Below are positions 53,635 through 61,527 of a stretch of DNA of 64,000 bases, one piece after another (the first letter of the stretch is position 1; each line of letters starts with the position of its first letter). Source of the DNA: CAJXYS01 sp913063035 (lineage in GTDB: Bacteria; Pseudomonadota; Alphaproteobacteria; Rhodobacterales; Rhodobacteraceae); contig NZ_JBOCEG010000004.1 in assembly GCF_050586465.1 (NCBI RefSeq), positions 248,001-312,000 on the forward strand, written 5' to 3'. Made by a program: the position numbers and the translations under genes. The notes under the pieces are model-generated. The model was not told the origin of the DNA. It did no database searches and worked only from the letters and a program-made list of their open reading frames with translations.

Positions 53635-54292
53635 GGGCCTCCAGGCCGGCATCCAGGACCTGCGGGATCTCTACGACGTCGATCACGTCGCCTATCATGC
53701 CGTCAACGCCGCGGGCGGTCAGTACGCGGCGCTGACCTACGACCATGACTGGGTCGCCCATTATCTCGACCAGGATTACGACCGGATCGACCCTGTCGTC
53801 CTCGGCTGCTACCGGCGGTTCAACCCGGTCGACTGGAAGGCGCTCGACTGGTCCCCGCGGGCGGCGCGCCGCTTTCTGGGGGAGGCGCTTGACGCCGGTC
53901 TCGGTGCGCAGGGGCTCTCGGTGCCGGTGCGCGGGCCGCACGGGCGTTTTGCGCTGCTGACGGTCAATCACCGCTGCGACGATCGCCGCTGGGCGCTTTT
54001 CACGTCGAACTTTCTGCAGGACCTGATCCTGATCGCCCATTACGTCAACGAGGTCGCGCTCCGCCTCGAGGGGGTGGATCAAACGCAACCGTCCAGCCCG
54101 CTTTCGCCGCGCGAGATCGATGCGCTGCGACTGCTCGGGCTCGGCCGGAGCCGTGCCCAGGCCGCCGATGCGCTGTCCATTTCCGAGCATACGCTGCGCG
54201 CCTACCTGGAATCCGCGCGCTACAAGCTGGGGGCGGCCAACACCACGCATGCCGTCGCCCTGGCCGTCACCCGCGGCCAGGTGCTGCTCTGA
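53579..54292 (+). CDS. LuxR-family acyl-homoserine-lactone-responsive regulator
   Basis: 237 residues. The N-terminal autoinducer-binding domain has conserved Trp/Tyr/Asp positions in HDWVAHYLDQDYDRIDPVVL, a Trp in NPVDWKALDW and a Gly in GAQGLSVPVRG. The C-terminal LuxR HTH is at about 180-237 (LSPREIDALRLLGLGRSRAQ, then ISEHTLRAYLESARYKLGAA). ATG 53579 is chosen; ATG 53558 in the same frame is possible. It is followed 92 bp later by the synthase gene, a classic quorum-sensing pair. Confidence 0.92.
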   Translation: MDTRLTRALDRIAAVDSFEGLQAGIQDLRDLYDVDHVAYHAVNAAGGQYAALTYDHDWVAHYLDQDYDRIDPVVLGCYRRFNPVDWKALDWSPRAARRFLGEALDAGLGAQGLSVPVRGPHGRFALLTVNHRCDDRRWALFTSNFLQDLILIAHYVNEVALRLEGVDQTQPSSPLSPREIDALRLLGLGRSRAQAADALSISEHTLRAYLESARYKLGAANTTHAVALAVTRGQVLL

Positions 54293-54384
54293 GCGCGTTG
54301 CGGAAAGTTTTTGTCGACGTACCTTCAGCGCCGTTTAACCGTCCGATCCTAGCCTCCGCGCCGATTTTCGCGACAGGAGGCAGA

Positions 54385-55023
54385 ATGCTCCGTTATCTTC
54401 GCGGGTCGGACCTGGCCCGCTACCCGAAACTGCGCGATGGCATGTTCCGCGACCGCGCCCGGCAATTCCGTGACCGGCTCGGCTGGGCGGTCAGCGTGGA
54501 TGCCGGCGGGTTGGAACGCGACGGCTACGACGATCTGGACCCGCTCTACGTGATCTGGCAGCGCCACGACGGGGGGCATGGCGGATCCATGCGGTTCCTT
54601 CCGACCGACGGCCCCACGATGCTGGACGACCATTTCGCGCAGCTGACGGGCGGGCGCCGGATCCGCTCGGCGCGCGTCTGGGAATGCACCCGCTTCTGTC
54701 TCGCGCCCGGCGGGCGGGCGACGCCGCAGGTGCCGGCGGCGCTGATGCTCGCGGGCGCCGAGATCGGCCTGATCTTCGGGCTGACGCATGCGGTCGGCGT
54801 GTTCGATGCCCGGATGGTGCGGATCTACCGCCGCCTCGGTTGGCCCCCGCAGATCTTCGGCCAGGAGGGGCGGGGCGCCGCGGCGATCAGCGCCGGGCTC
54901 TGGCCCTTCTCCGTGGCCATCCGTGACCGGCTGGCGCAGCGGGCCGGCATCAGCCGGGCGCTCTCGGCGCTCTGGTGTGCGCGGGCCTTCGGCGCGACCG
55001 ATCGCCCGGCGCGCAGCGCCTGA
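54385..55023 (+). CDS. LuxI-family acyl-homoserine lactone synthase
   Basis: 212 residues. Makes an AHL signal from S-adenosylmethionine and an acyl-ACP. Conserved residues are visible in RARQFRDRLGWAV (Arg, Phe, Trp), GYDDLDPLYVIW (Asp pair), GSMRFLPTDGPTMLDDHF (Arg, Phe) and ARVWECTRFCL (Glu-x-x-Arg). AGGAGG lies 5 bp before ATG 54385. No clear lux box was found in the 92-bp gap. Acyl chain length cannot be predicted. Confidence 0.94.
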   Translation: MLRYLRGSDLARYPKLRDGMFRDRARQFRDRLGWAVSVDAGGLERDGYDDLDPLYVIWQRHDGGHGGSMRFLPTDGPTMLDDHFAQLTGGRRIRSARVWECTRFCLAPGGRATPQVPAALMLAGAEIGLIFGLTHAVGVFDARMVRIYRRLGWPPQIFGQEGRGAAAISAGLWPFSVAIRDRLAQRAGISRALSALWCARAFGATDRPARSA

Positions 55024-55086
55024 TCCGTCTGGCGCCGGCGGGCGCGGGCCGGTAGGGTGCCCGCGACCCGGACAGGCGGAGGCAGG

Positions 55087-56613
55087 ATGCAGTTCTCGGA
55101 GGATCAGGCGGAGGCCTATGACAGGGTAAGTTCCGCCCTGGCCGCGGCCGGGATCGACCTTGTCGAGGGCACGCTGACGCCGGATCCCGGCAGCGCGAAA
55201 TCCGCTGTCCTGGCGGTGATCGGAAAGGCCGGGTCCGGCAAGACCATGCTGCTGGCCCGGCTGGTGGAAGCCCTGACGGAGGCCGGTGTCGAAACCGTGT
55301 CGGGCGATTGGGAAGGCCGGCGGCGCAAGGAGCGCCGGACGCTCGCCATTCTGGCGCCGACCAACAAGGCGGCCAGCGTGTTGCGCGCCCGCGGCGTTCC
55401 GGCCACCACGATCCACCGGATCCTCTACACGCCCGTCTACGATCCCGAATACGAGAAGATCGCGGAGTGGCTGGCCGGAAACGGCGAGAAGCCGGTGATC
55501 GAGGGCCTGACCGAGGCCGCGCTCGACCGGGCGGCCGCCTTCTATGCCATCCACAAATCTGTTCCCGGCGCGCTGGCGGCGGCGGGGCTTCGCGGCTCTG
55601 ACTTCATTCGTGGGTGGAAACGGCGCGACGATCCCCTCGATATCGGTTTCGTCGACGAATCCTCGATGCTGGACAAGACCCAACTGGACGATCTGAAGGA
55701 GATCTTCCCGACGCTCCTGCTGTTCGGCGATCCGGCACAGCTCGCGCCGGTGGGCCAGTCGGGCGAGATGGTCTTCGACGGCTTGCTGGCAGACTCGAAG
55801 CTGACGCTGCATCGCATTCACAGGCAGGCACACGACAACCCGATACTCGACCTCGCCCACGCGCTGGGCGACCCGGAGGTCGGGTTCGAGCGGTTCGAAC
55901 AGCTGGTCGAAGAGGCCGCACGCCAGGACGACCGGATCGTCGTGGCCCCGCGCGTCGATGCCGGCCTCATGGCACGCTCGCCGGTGCTGGTCTGGCGCAA
56001 CGCGACCCGGATCCGCCTGATCCATGCCTTCCGCGCGGCCTACGGCTCGCCGGACGATGCGCTCCTGCCCGGCGAGCCGCTGATCTGCGACGGGATCGAA
56101 CTGCCGCTCAAGCATCGCAAGAAACGGATCGACCTCGAGGCGCGCGGCCTGATCAAGGGGGCGCAAGTGATCTATCTCGGCCCTGGCAAGAAACCCGGTT
56201 TCTCGCGGCTTCACGTCATCGGGGCTGAGGATCCGCAGGTTTCTGCCGCCTCGATCGTCAAGATCGAGATGCCGGGCGAGGAAGAGCCCTTCATCCCCTT
56301 CGCGGCGAACATGGGGGCGGCCTTCCTGCACGGGGCCGCGGTGACGGTGCACAAGGCCCAGGGCTCACAGTGGCCCGAGGTGCAGGTCTTCGCGCCCGAT
56401 CTCTATGCCGCGGCGCGCTCGGGGCGGAGCGAGGCGGGCCAGCCGCTCTGGAAGCGGCTGGCCTATGTCGCGATCACCCGGGCCGAGCACCGGCTGCACT
56501 GGGTGACACGCTACCGCCTGGCGCGCCCGACGGCGCCGCTCGACACCGCGGATCTCCGCGCGCCCGCAGCGCCGCTCGCGCTTGACGCCGACGCGGCGCC
56601 GGGGGCCGAATAG
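55087..56613 (+). CDS. RecD-like ATP-dependent DNA helicase (AAA_30 / UvrD_C_2)
   Basis: 508 residues, superfamily 1. Walker A VIGKAGSGKTMLLARL (about residues 42-57), motif Ia APTNKAASVLRARGV, Walker B DESSMLDKTQL, motif III FGDPAQLAPVG, motif VI region VTVHKAQGSQWPEVQVF then YVAITRAEHRLHWV. It resembles stand-alone RecD2/Dda-like exonuclease V alpha-type helicases in alphaproteobacteria. The mid-region (about 110-190) holds an insertion absent from minimal Dda. ATG 55087 follows GGAGGCAGG. It acts in DNA repair, probably; partners unknown. Confidence 0.88.
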   Translation: MQFSEDQAEAYDRVSSALAAAGIDLVEGTLTPDPGSAKSAVLAVIGKAGSGKTMLLARLVEALTEAGVETVSGDWEGRRRKERRTLAILAPTNKAASVLRARGVPATTIHRILYTPVYDPEYEKIAEWLAGNGEKPVIEGLTEAALDRAAAFYAIHKSVPGALAAAGLRGSDFIRGWKRRDDPLDIGFVDESSMLDKTQLDDLKEIFPTLLLFGDPAQLAPVGQSGEMVFDGLLADSKLTLHRIHRQAHDNPILDLAHALGDPEVGFERFEQLVEEAARQDDRIVVAPRVDAGLMARSPVLVWRNATRIRLIHAFRAAYGSPDDALLPGEPLICDGIELPLKHRKKRIDLEARGLIKGAQVIYLGPGKKPGFSRLHVIGAEDPQVSAASIVKIEMPGEEEPFIPFAANMGAAFLHGAAVTVHKAQGSQWPEVQVFAPDLYAAARSGRSEAGQPLWKRLAYVAITRAEHRLHWVTRYRLARPTAPLDTADLRAPAAPLALDADAAPGAE

Positions 56614-56675
56614 GTCTGGCCGCGGGGCGCGGAGCTTCCTAGACTGCCCGCGACCCGAAAGAAGGAATCCGTGCC

Positions 56676-56912
56676 ATGCAATGTGTCTTCGTCCAGATCC
56701 GCTGCACACCCGGCACCACCTACGAGGTGGCGGACGCCATCTACGAGCGCGAGATCGTCTCGGAACTCTATTCCACCAGTGGCGATTTCGACCTTCTGGC
56801 GAAGGTCTACATCCCCGCCGACCGGGATGTGGGCCATTACATCAACGAGAACCTCATCAATATCCCCAATATCACCCGATCGCTGACGACCATGACCTTC
56901 AAGGCTTTCTGA
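56676..56912 (+). CDS. Stand-alone Lrp/AsnC effector (RAM) domain protein
   Basis: 78 residues, all one RAM domain: QCVFVQIRCTPGTTYEVADA, STSGDFDLLAKVYIPADRDV and the end TMTFKAF. It lacks the DNA-binding HTH of Lrp. Such proteins may bind amino acids and modulate partner Lrp proteins. 4 bp upstream of the SDR gene. Confidence 0.88.
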   Translation: MQCVFVQIRCTPGTTYEVADAIYEREIVSELYSTSGDFDLLAKVYIPADRDVGHYINENLINIPNITRSLTTMTFKAF

Positions 56913-56916
56913 GCCC

Positions 56917-57654
56917 GTGGCCCGAAGCGTCGCGATCACCGGTGCGGGCTCCGGCATCGGCCGGGCCACCGCGCAGGCGTTCCTGGCCAAAGGCTGGCGC
57001 GTGGCGCTTATGGGCCGACGGCGGGACCGCCTGGAGGAGACCGCCGACGGCCACCCGGCGGCATGCGTTCTGCCCTGCGATGTCTCCGACGCGGGCCAGC
57101 TCGACGCGGCCTTCGCCCGTATCGACGCGGAATTCGGGCGCCTCGACGTGCTTTTCAACAACGCCGGGATCTTCACGCCGGCCGGGCTGATCGACGAGAT
57201 CGACGCGGCCGATTTCGACCGTGCCGTGGCGGTCAACCTGACCGGGGCCTTCGCATGCGCGCGCCGGGCCTTCGCGATGATGCGGCGCCAGGCGCCGCGG
57301 GGCGGGCGCATCATCAACAACGGGTCGATCTCGGCCCATGTGCCACGCCCGGGTTCCGTCTGCTACACGGCGACCAAGCACGGGCTCACCGGCCTGACCA
57401 GGAGCCTCGCCCTGGACGGGCGGGCCTATGACATCGCCTGCGGGCAGATCGACATCGGCAACGCACGGACCGAGATGGTCGCCGGACTGGGCGCTGCGGC
57501 CGTGGCGGGCGCCGACGGTGCGGGGGCCGAGGCGACCATGGATCTGGCCGAAGTGGCCCGCTCGGTATTGCACATGGCCGAGATGCCGCTCGAGGCGAAT
57601 ATCCCTTTCATGACGGTGATGGCGACGAAGATGCCCTATATGGGCCGCGGCTGA
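56917..57654 (+). CDS. Short-chain dehydrogenase/reductase
   Basis: 245 residues. Cofactor motif ITGAGSGIGRATAQAFLAKG (TGxxxGxG), structural NNAG in LFNNAGIF, catalytic Ser in IINNGSISAHVP and Tyr/Lys in CYTATKHGLTG. Arg after the second strand (MGRRRDRLEE) suggests NADP(H). GTG start at 56917, 4 bp after the RAM gene. Substrate not predictable. Converges with the TIGR02186 gene 2 bp away. Confidence 0.9.
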   Translation: MARSVAITGAGSGIGRATAQAFLAKGWRVALMGRRRDRLEETADGHPAACVLPCDVSDAGQLDAAFARIDAEFGRLDVLFNNAGIFTPAGLIDEIDAADFDRAVAVNLTGAFACARRAFAMMRRQAPRGGRIINNGSISAHVPRPGSVCYTATKHGLTGLTRSLALDGRAYDIACGQIDIGNARTEMVAGLGAAAVAGADGAGAEATMDLAEVARSVLHMAEMPLEANIPFMTVMATKMPYMGRG

Positions 57655-57656
57655 TC

Positions 57657-58421
57657 TCAGGTGCGGAAGCGGCCGAACACCGCGGAGGCGATCCAGCCCG
57701 CCGCGATGGCGATCACCAGCGAGAGCATCCCGTAGGCCAGCGGCCGCTGGTGGGCGAGATCGTAGATCCAGCGTTCGAGCCCGACCTTGCTGACCTCGAT
57801 CGAGACCGAGCGCATGTCGACCACACCCCGGTCGCGGATGAGGAAGATGCGCGCCGTGTAGTCGCCCTCGACCAGGTTGGCGGGCAGACCGATCGCCGTC
57901 CGGAACAGTGTCTCCTCGGTCAGTTCCACCGCGCCTTCGTAGGTGCGGTAGAGCCCCTTGTCGGCGCGGATGCGGACGATGGCCTCCGAAAAAGCCTGGG
58001 AGTCGGTGATATCCATGGGCGCGCCGACCGACCGGATCATCCGCTCGATGCTGATCCGGTGGCGCAGATCCTCGGTATCCGAAAGGATCTCGCGCAGCGG
58101 GCCGGTGGTCGCCACGGCATAGAAGCTGGGCGCGGCATCGACCTCGACCGCGGCGGTGTTCGCCCAGACGCCGAGCACGCGCTCCTTGCGCCGGACGACG
58201 ACGGGCGTGAGCGGGCCGGTGATCTTGACGACCACCTCGAGCGGACCGGCATCGGGCGGCGGCGCCGTGCGCTTGACCGCGCCGAAGATCATGATCTCCG
58301 AGCCGTCGAAATTCGCGGTGATCGAGACCCGGTTCTGGCTCAGCCCCGCGACGACCTCCTCGGCCGGGGCCTGGGTCGTGGCGGCCGCCAGCAGCGCCAG
58401 GGACAGGAGCAGCCGGCGCAT
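57657..58421 (-). CDS. TIGR02186 family protein, membrane-anchored
   Basis: 254 residues. Signal peptide about 1-21 (MRRLLLSLALLAAATTQAPA), a periplasmic beta-rich domain (VVAGLSQNRVSITANFDGSE onward) and one C-terminal transmembrane helix (about 228-247, AYGMLSLVIAIAAGWIASAV). Found in alphaproteobacteria next to TauE-type exporter genes; function unknown. It overlaps the tauE-like gene by one base (TGATG), so the two are coupled. Confidence 0.87.
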   Translation of the reverse strand: MRRLLLSLALLAAATTQAPAEEVVAGLSQNRVSITANFDGSEIMIFGAVKRTAPPPDAGPLEVVVKITGPLTPVVVRRKERVLGVWANTAAVEVDAAPSFYAVATTGPLREILSDTEDLRHRISIERMIRSVGAPMDITDSQAFSEAIVRIRADKGLYRTYEGAVELTEETLFRTAIGLPANLVEGDYTARIFLIRDRGVVDMRSVSIEVSKVGLERWIYDLAHQRPLAYGMLSLVIAIAAGWIASAVFGRFRT

Positions 58422-59335
58422 CAGTGCCCCCCGTTGCCGAGGGAATAGAGCTCGTCGGGGCGCAGCAGCAGGTCGAGCCCCAGCTTGAGACAGACCGCGA
58501 GCACGAGAAGCGCAAGCAGGATCCGCAGCTGTTCGGCCTTCATCTTGACGCCGATCCGCGTGCCGATCTGCGCGCCGATGACGCCGCCGACCAGCAGCAG
58601 CACGGCCAGCGCCATGTCCACCGTGTAGTTCGTGGTGGCATGCATCAGCGTGGTGAAGGCGGTCACGAAGATGATCTGGAAGAGCGAGGTGCCCACCACG
58701 ACCTTGGTCGGCATGCCGAGCAGGTAGATCATCGCCGGCACCATGATGAAGCCGCCGCCGACGCCCATGATCGCGGCCAGCACGCCGACCGAGGCCCCGA
58801 CCAGAACGGGCGGGATCGCGCTGATATAGAGCCCCGAGGTGCGGAACTTCATCTTCAGCGGCAGCTTGTGCACCCAGCTGTGCTGGCGGCGCGTGGGCTT
58901 GGCGCCGGGCTTGCGCGAACGGGTGATGGCCCGCAGGCTCTCGGTGAACATCAGGGTCCCGATGATGCCGAGGAACGCGACGTAACAGAGCTTGACCAGC
59001 AACTCGACCTGGCCCATCGCCTTGAGCATCGCGAAGAGCTGCACGCCCGCCGCCGCCCCGACAAGCCCCCCCACGAGCAGCACCGAGCCCATCTTCAGAT
59101 CGACGGTCTTTCGCCTGAGATGCGCCAGCACCCCGGAGAAGGACGAGGCGACGATCTGGTTGGCCTCGGTGGCGACCGCCACGGCTGGCGGAATCCCGAT
59201 GAAGAACAGAAGCGGCGTCATCAGGAAGCCGCCGCCGACGCCGAACATGCCCGACAGGATGCCGACCAGACCGCCAAGCCCCAGCAGGAGAAAGGCGTTC
59301 ACGGAAACTTCGGCGATCGGGAGGTAGATCTGCAT
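58421..59335 (-). CDS. TauE/SafE-family membrane transporter
   Basis: 304 residues, about eight transmembrane helices. Both TauE repeats are visible: LVGILSGMFGVGGGFLMTPL (about 20-40) and SVGVLAAIMGVGGGFIMVPA (about 175-195). A cytoplasmic Arg/Lys-rich loop (RSRKPGAKPTRRQHSWVHKL) separates them. Members export sulfite, sulfoacetate or related organosulfur anions. Coupled to the TIGR02186 protein. Confidence 0.9.
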   Translation of the reverse strand: MQIYLPIAEVSVNAFLLLGLGGLVGILSGMFGVGGGFLMTPLLFFIGIPPAVAVATEANQIVASSFSGVLAHLRRKTVDLKMGSVLLVGGLVGAAAGVQLFAMLKAMGQVELLVKLCYVAFLGIIGTLMFTESLRAITRSRKPGAKPTRRQHSWVHKLPLKMKFRTSGLYISAIPPVLVGASVGVLAAIMGVGGGFIMVPAMIYLLGMPTKVVVGTSLFQIIFVTAFTTLMHATTNYTVDMALAVLLLVGGVIGAQIGTRIGVKMKAEQLRILLALLVLAVCLKLGLDLLLRPDELYSLGNGGH

Positions 59336-59392
59336 GACCCATTTGAAGCAGGGCCGACCCCTTTAGACAAGGGTTAGCACGGGCCAGAGGCT

Positions 59393-59423
59393 GCCGCGCC
59401 GCGAAAATTTTCCGCGGCGCGGC
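59393..59423 (-). terminator. Strong hairpin between the ABC permease operon and tauE-like gene
   Basis: Perfect 11-bp arms GCCGCGCCGCG / CGCGGCGCGGC with a 9-base loop AAAATTTTC. It lies 30 bp past the stop of the second permease gene and 58 bp before the tauE-like start. No U-run after the stem on either strand. Confidence 0.6.
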
Positions 59424-59452
59424 GTTCGCGTAACTTCCTCTTAACTCGGCGG

Positions 59453-60421
59453 TTACCGTTCCTTCACATAGGGCTGTCCGCCGGCGCGGGGCGGGATCGC
59501 GCGGCCGACGAAACCGGCCAGGATGACCACGGTCAGGATGTAGGGCAGGGCCTGCATGAACTGCACGGGGATGGTACCGATCCCGGCGACGTCGATATTC
59601 TGGTAGCGGATGCCGATCGCTTCGAGCAGGCCGAAGAGGAGACAGGCCCAGAGCGCGTACCACGGCCGCCATTTCGAGAAGATCAGCGCGGCGAGCGCGA
59701 TGTAGCCCTTGCCCGCCGTCATGTCCCGTACGAAGCCAGCCGCCATGCCCGTCGCCAGGTAAGCCCCGGCGAGCCCGCAGAGAAGCCCGCAGATCATCAC
59801 CGCCCAGTAGCGCTGGCCGGTGACCGATACGCCCGCGGTGTCGACGGCGGCCGGGTTCTCGCCCACCGCCCGCAGACGCAGCCCGAAGCGGGTGCGGAAC
59901 AGCACCCACCAGGTCGCCGGGACCGCGAGGACGGCGATATAGACCAGCAGCGTGTGCCCCGAGATCAGCTCGGCGTAGACCGGGCCGATCACGGGAACGC
60001 CCGACAAGGTCTCGGCGAAGGGCAACTCGAGCCGGGCGAAGCGCCCGTCGCCGGACAGCGCCGGCGTCTGTCCGCCAAGCCCGAACCAGCTCTGGCCGAT
60101 GAAGGCCGTGAGCCCCGAGGCGAGGAAGTTGATCGCCACCCCCGAGATCAGCTGGTTGCCCCGGAAGGTGATGGAGGCCAGCCCATGGATGAGTGCCAGA
60201 ACCAGCGACGCCGCCGTGCCCGCCAGGAGGCCGAGCCAGACCGAACCCGTCACCGCCGCGACCGCCGCCGAGAAGAAGGCCGAGGCCAGCATCTTGCCCT
60301 CGAGGCCGATGTCGAAGATGCCCGAACGTTCCGAGAAGAGCCCGGCGAGGCAGGCCAGCAACAGCGGCGCGGCAAGCCGCAGCGTGGAGTCGAGGATTTG
60401 CAGGATCGTGGCGAAATCCAT
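59453..60421 (-). CDS. BMP-type ABC transporter permease, YufQ-like
   Basis: 322 residues, about eight to ten transmembrane helices, BPD_transp_2 family. Family motif GLFSERSGIFDIGLEGKMLA (about 25-45), with the cytoplasmic coupling loop LRAVGENPAAVDTAGVSV. Second membrane component with the 60421-61527 gene. It starts in a TGATG overlap with that gene; GTG one codon upstream is an alternative. Probably imports nucleosides. Confidence 0.92.
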   Translation of the reverse strand: MDFATILQILDSTLRLAAPLLLACLAGLFSERSGIFDIGLEGKMLASAFFSAAVAAVTGSVWLGLLAGTAASLVLALIHGLASITFRGNQLISGVAINFLASGLTAFIGQSWFGLGGQTPALSGDGRFARLELPFAETLSGVPVIGPVYAELISGHTLLVYIAVLAVPATWWVLFRTRFGLRLRAVGENPAAVDTAGVSVTGQRYWAVMICGLLCGLAGAYLATGMAAGFVRDMTAGKGYIALAALIFSKWRPWYALWACLLFGLLEAIGIRYQNIDVAGIGTIPVQFMQALPYILTVVILAGFVGRAIPPRAGGQPYVKER

Positions 60422-61527
60422 CACGCTTTCCCTTTCCGCCGGCGGCGCAGGCCAAGGAACAGGTTCTCCATCGGGATGCGGACCATGTTGTCGAGCGCGC
60501 CGGTGAACAGGATCACCAGCGCCTGGATGACGAGGATCATCTCGCGCGAGACGGCGGGCATCTCGAACTGAAGCTCGACGCCGCCCTGGTAGAGCATCCC
60601 GAAGAGCACCGCCGCCAGGAACACGCCGAAGGGATGCGAGCGCCCCATCAGCGCCACCGCGATCCCCACGAAGCCCGCGCCCTGGACGTGATCGATCACC
60701 AGCCGCTCGCCCTCGCCGACGACGGTGTTGACCGCCATCAGCCCGGCCAGCCCGCCGGAGATGAGCATCGCCGCCATGATGATCCGGGTGGGCGAGATGC
60801 CGGCATAGACCGCCGCCGGTTCACTGTGCCCGAAGGCCCGGATCGCGAAGCCGAGCCGCGTGCGCCAGATCAGCGCCCAGACCCCGACCGATGCCAGGAT
60901 CGCCAGCAGGAAGCTGATATTGACCGGGGGTGATTTCGAGTAGGGGATCCCGAACCAGCCGAGCATGTCATGGGCCGACGGCAGGTGCGCGCCTTCGGGA
61001 AAGCGCGCGGTCTCGGGCGCCATCGAGCCCGGCACCTTGATCACGTTGACCAGCAGGTAGACCAGCAGCGCCGCGGCGATGAAATTGAACATGATCGTGG
61101 TGATCACGATATGGCTGCCGCGCCGGGCCTGCAGCCAGGCCGGGATCGCCGCCCAGGCCGCGCCGAACAGCGCGGCGCCCAGGATCGTCGCGGGCAGCGC
61201 CAGCGCCCAGTGCGGCCAGGGCACCGAGAGCGCCACGAGCGCCGCGCCGAGCCCGCCGACCAGCGCCTGGCCTTCGCCGCCGATGTTGAACATGCGCGCG
61301 TGGAAGGCCACCGCGACCGCGAGCCCGGTGAAAATGAAGTTGGTGGCGTGGAAGAGCGTATATCCCCAGGCCGTCGCGCTGCCGACCGAGCCGCGCAGCA
61401 TGATCTGCATCGCCTCGACCGGGTTCTCGCCGATCGAGAGCACCACGAGCCCCGAGACGAAGAAGGCCAGGACCAGGTTGATGAGCGGGACGAGGACGAT
61501 ATCGGCCCAGCGGGGCATTCTGTCCAT
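60421..61527 (-). CDS. BMP-type ABC transporter permease, YufP-like
   Basis: 368 residues, about nine or ten transmembrane helices, BPD_transp_2 family. Typical segment AVAFHARMFNIGGEGQALVG (about 96-115) and coupling region IRAFGHSEPAAVYAGISPTR. One-base overlaps (TGATG) with the ATPase gene before it and the second permease after it show tight coupling. Confidence 0.92.
   Translation of the reverse strand: MDRMPRWADIVLVPLINLVLAFFVSGLVVLSIGENPVEAMQIMLRGSVGSATAWGYTLFHATNFIFTGLAVAVAFHARMFNIGGEGQALVGGLGAALVALSVPWPHWALALPATILGAALFGAAWAAIPAWLQARRGSHIVITTIMFNFIAAALLVYLLVNVIKVPGSMAPETARFPEGAHLPSAHDMLGWFGIPYSKSPPVNISFLLAILASVGVWALIWRTRLGFAIRAFGHSEPAAVYAGISPTRIIMAAMLISGGLAGLMAVNTVVGEGERLVIDHVQGAGFVGIAVALMGRSHPFGVFLAAVLFGMLYQGGVELQFEMPAVSREMILVIQALVILFTGALDNMVRIPMENLFLGLRRRRKGKA

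Noticed and set aside
54293..54384. lux box between luxR and luxI
   Set aside because: No convincing dyad of about 18-20 bp found by eye; not claimed.
58422..60455. Minus-strand open frame running from the TIGR02186 gene upstream through the tauE-like and permease genes
   Set aside because: Only the part from the signal peptide at 58421 downward is homologous; the extension is out of frame with two real genes.
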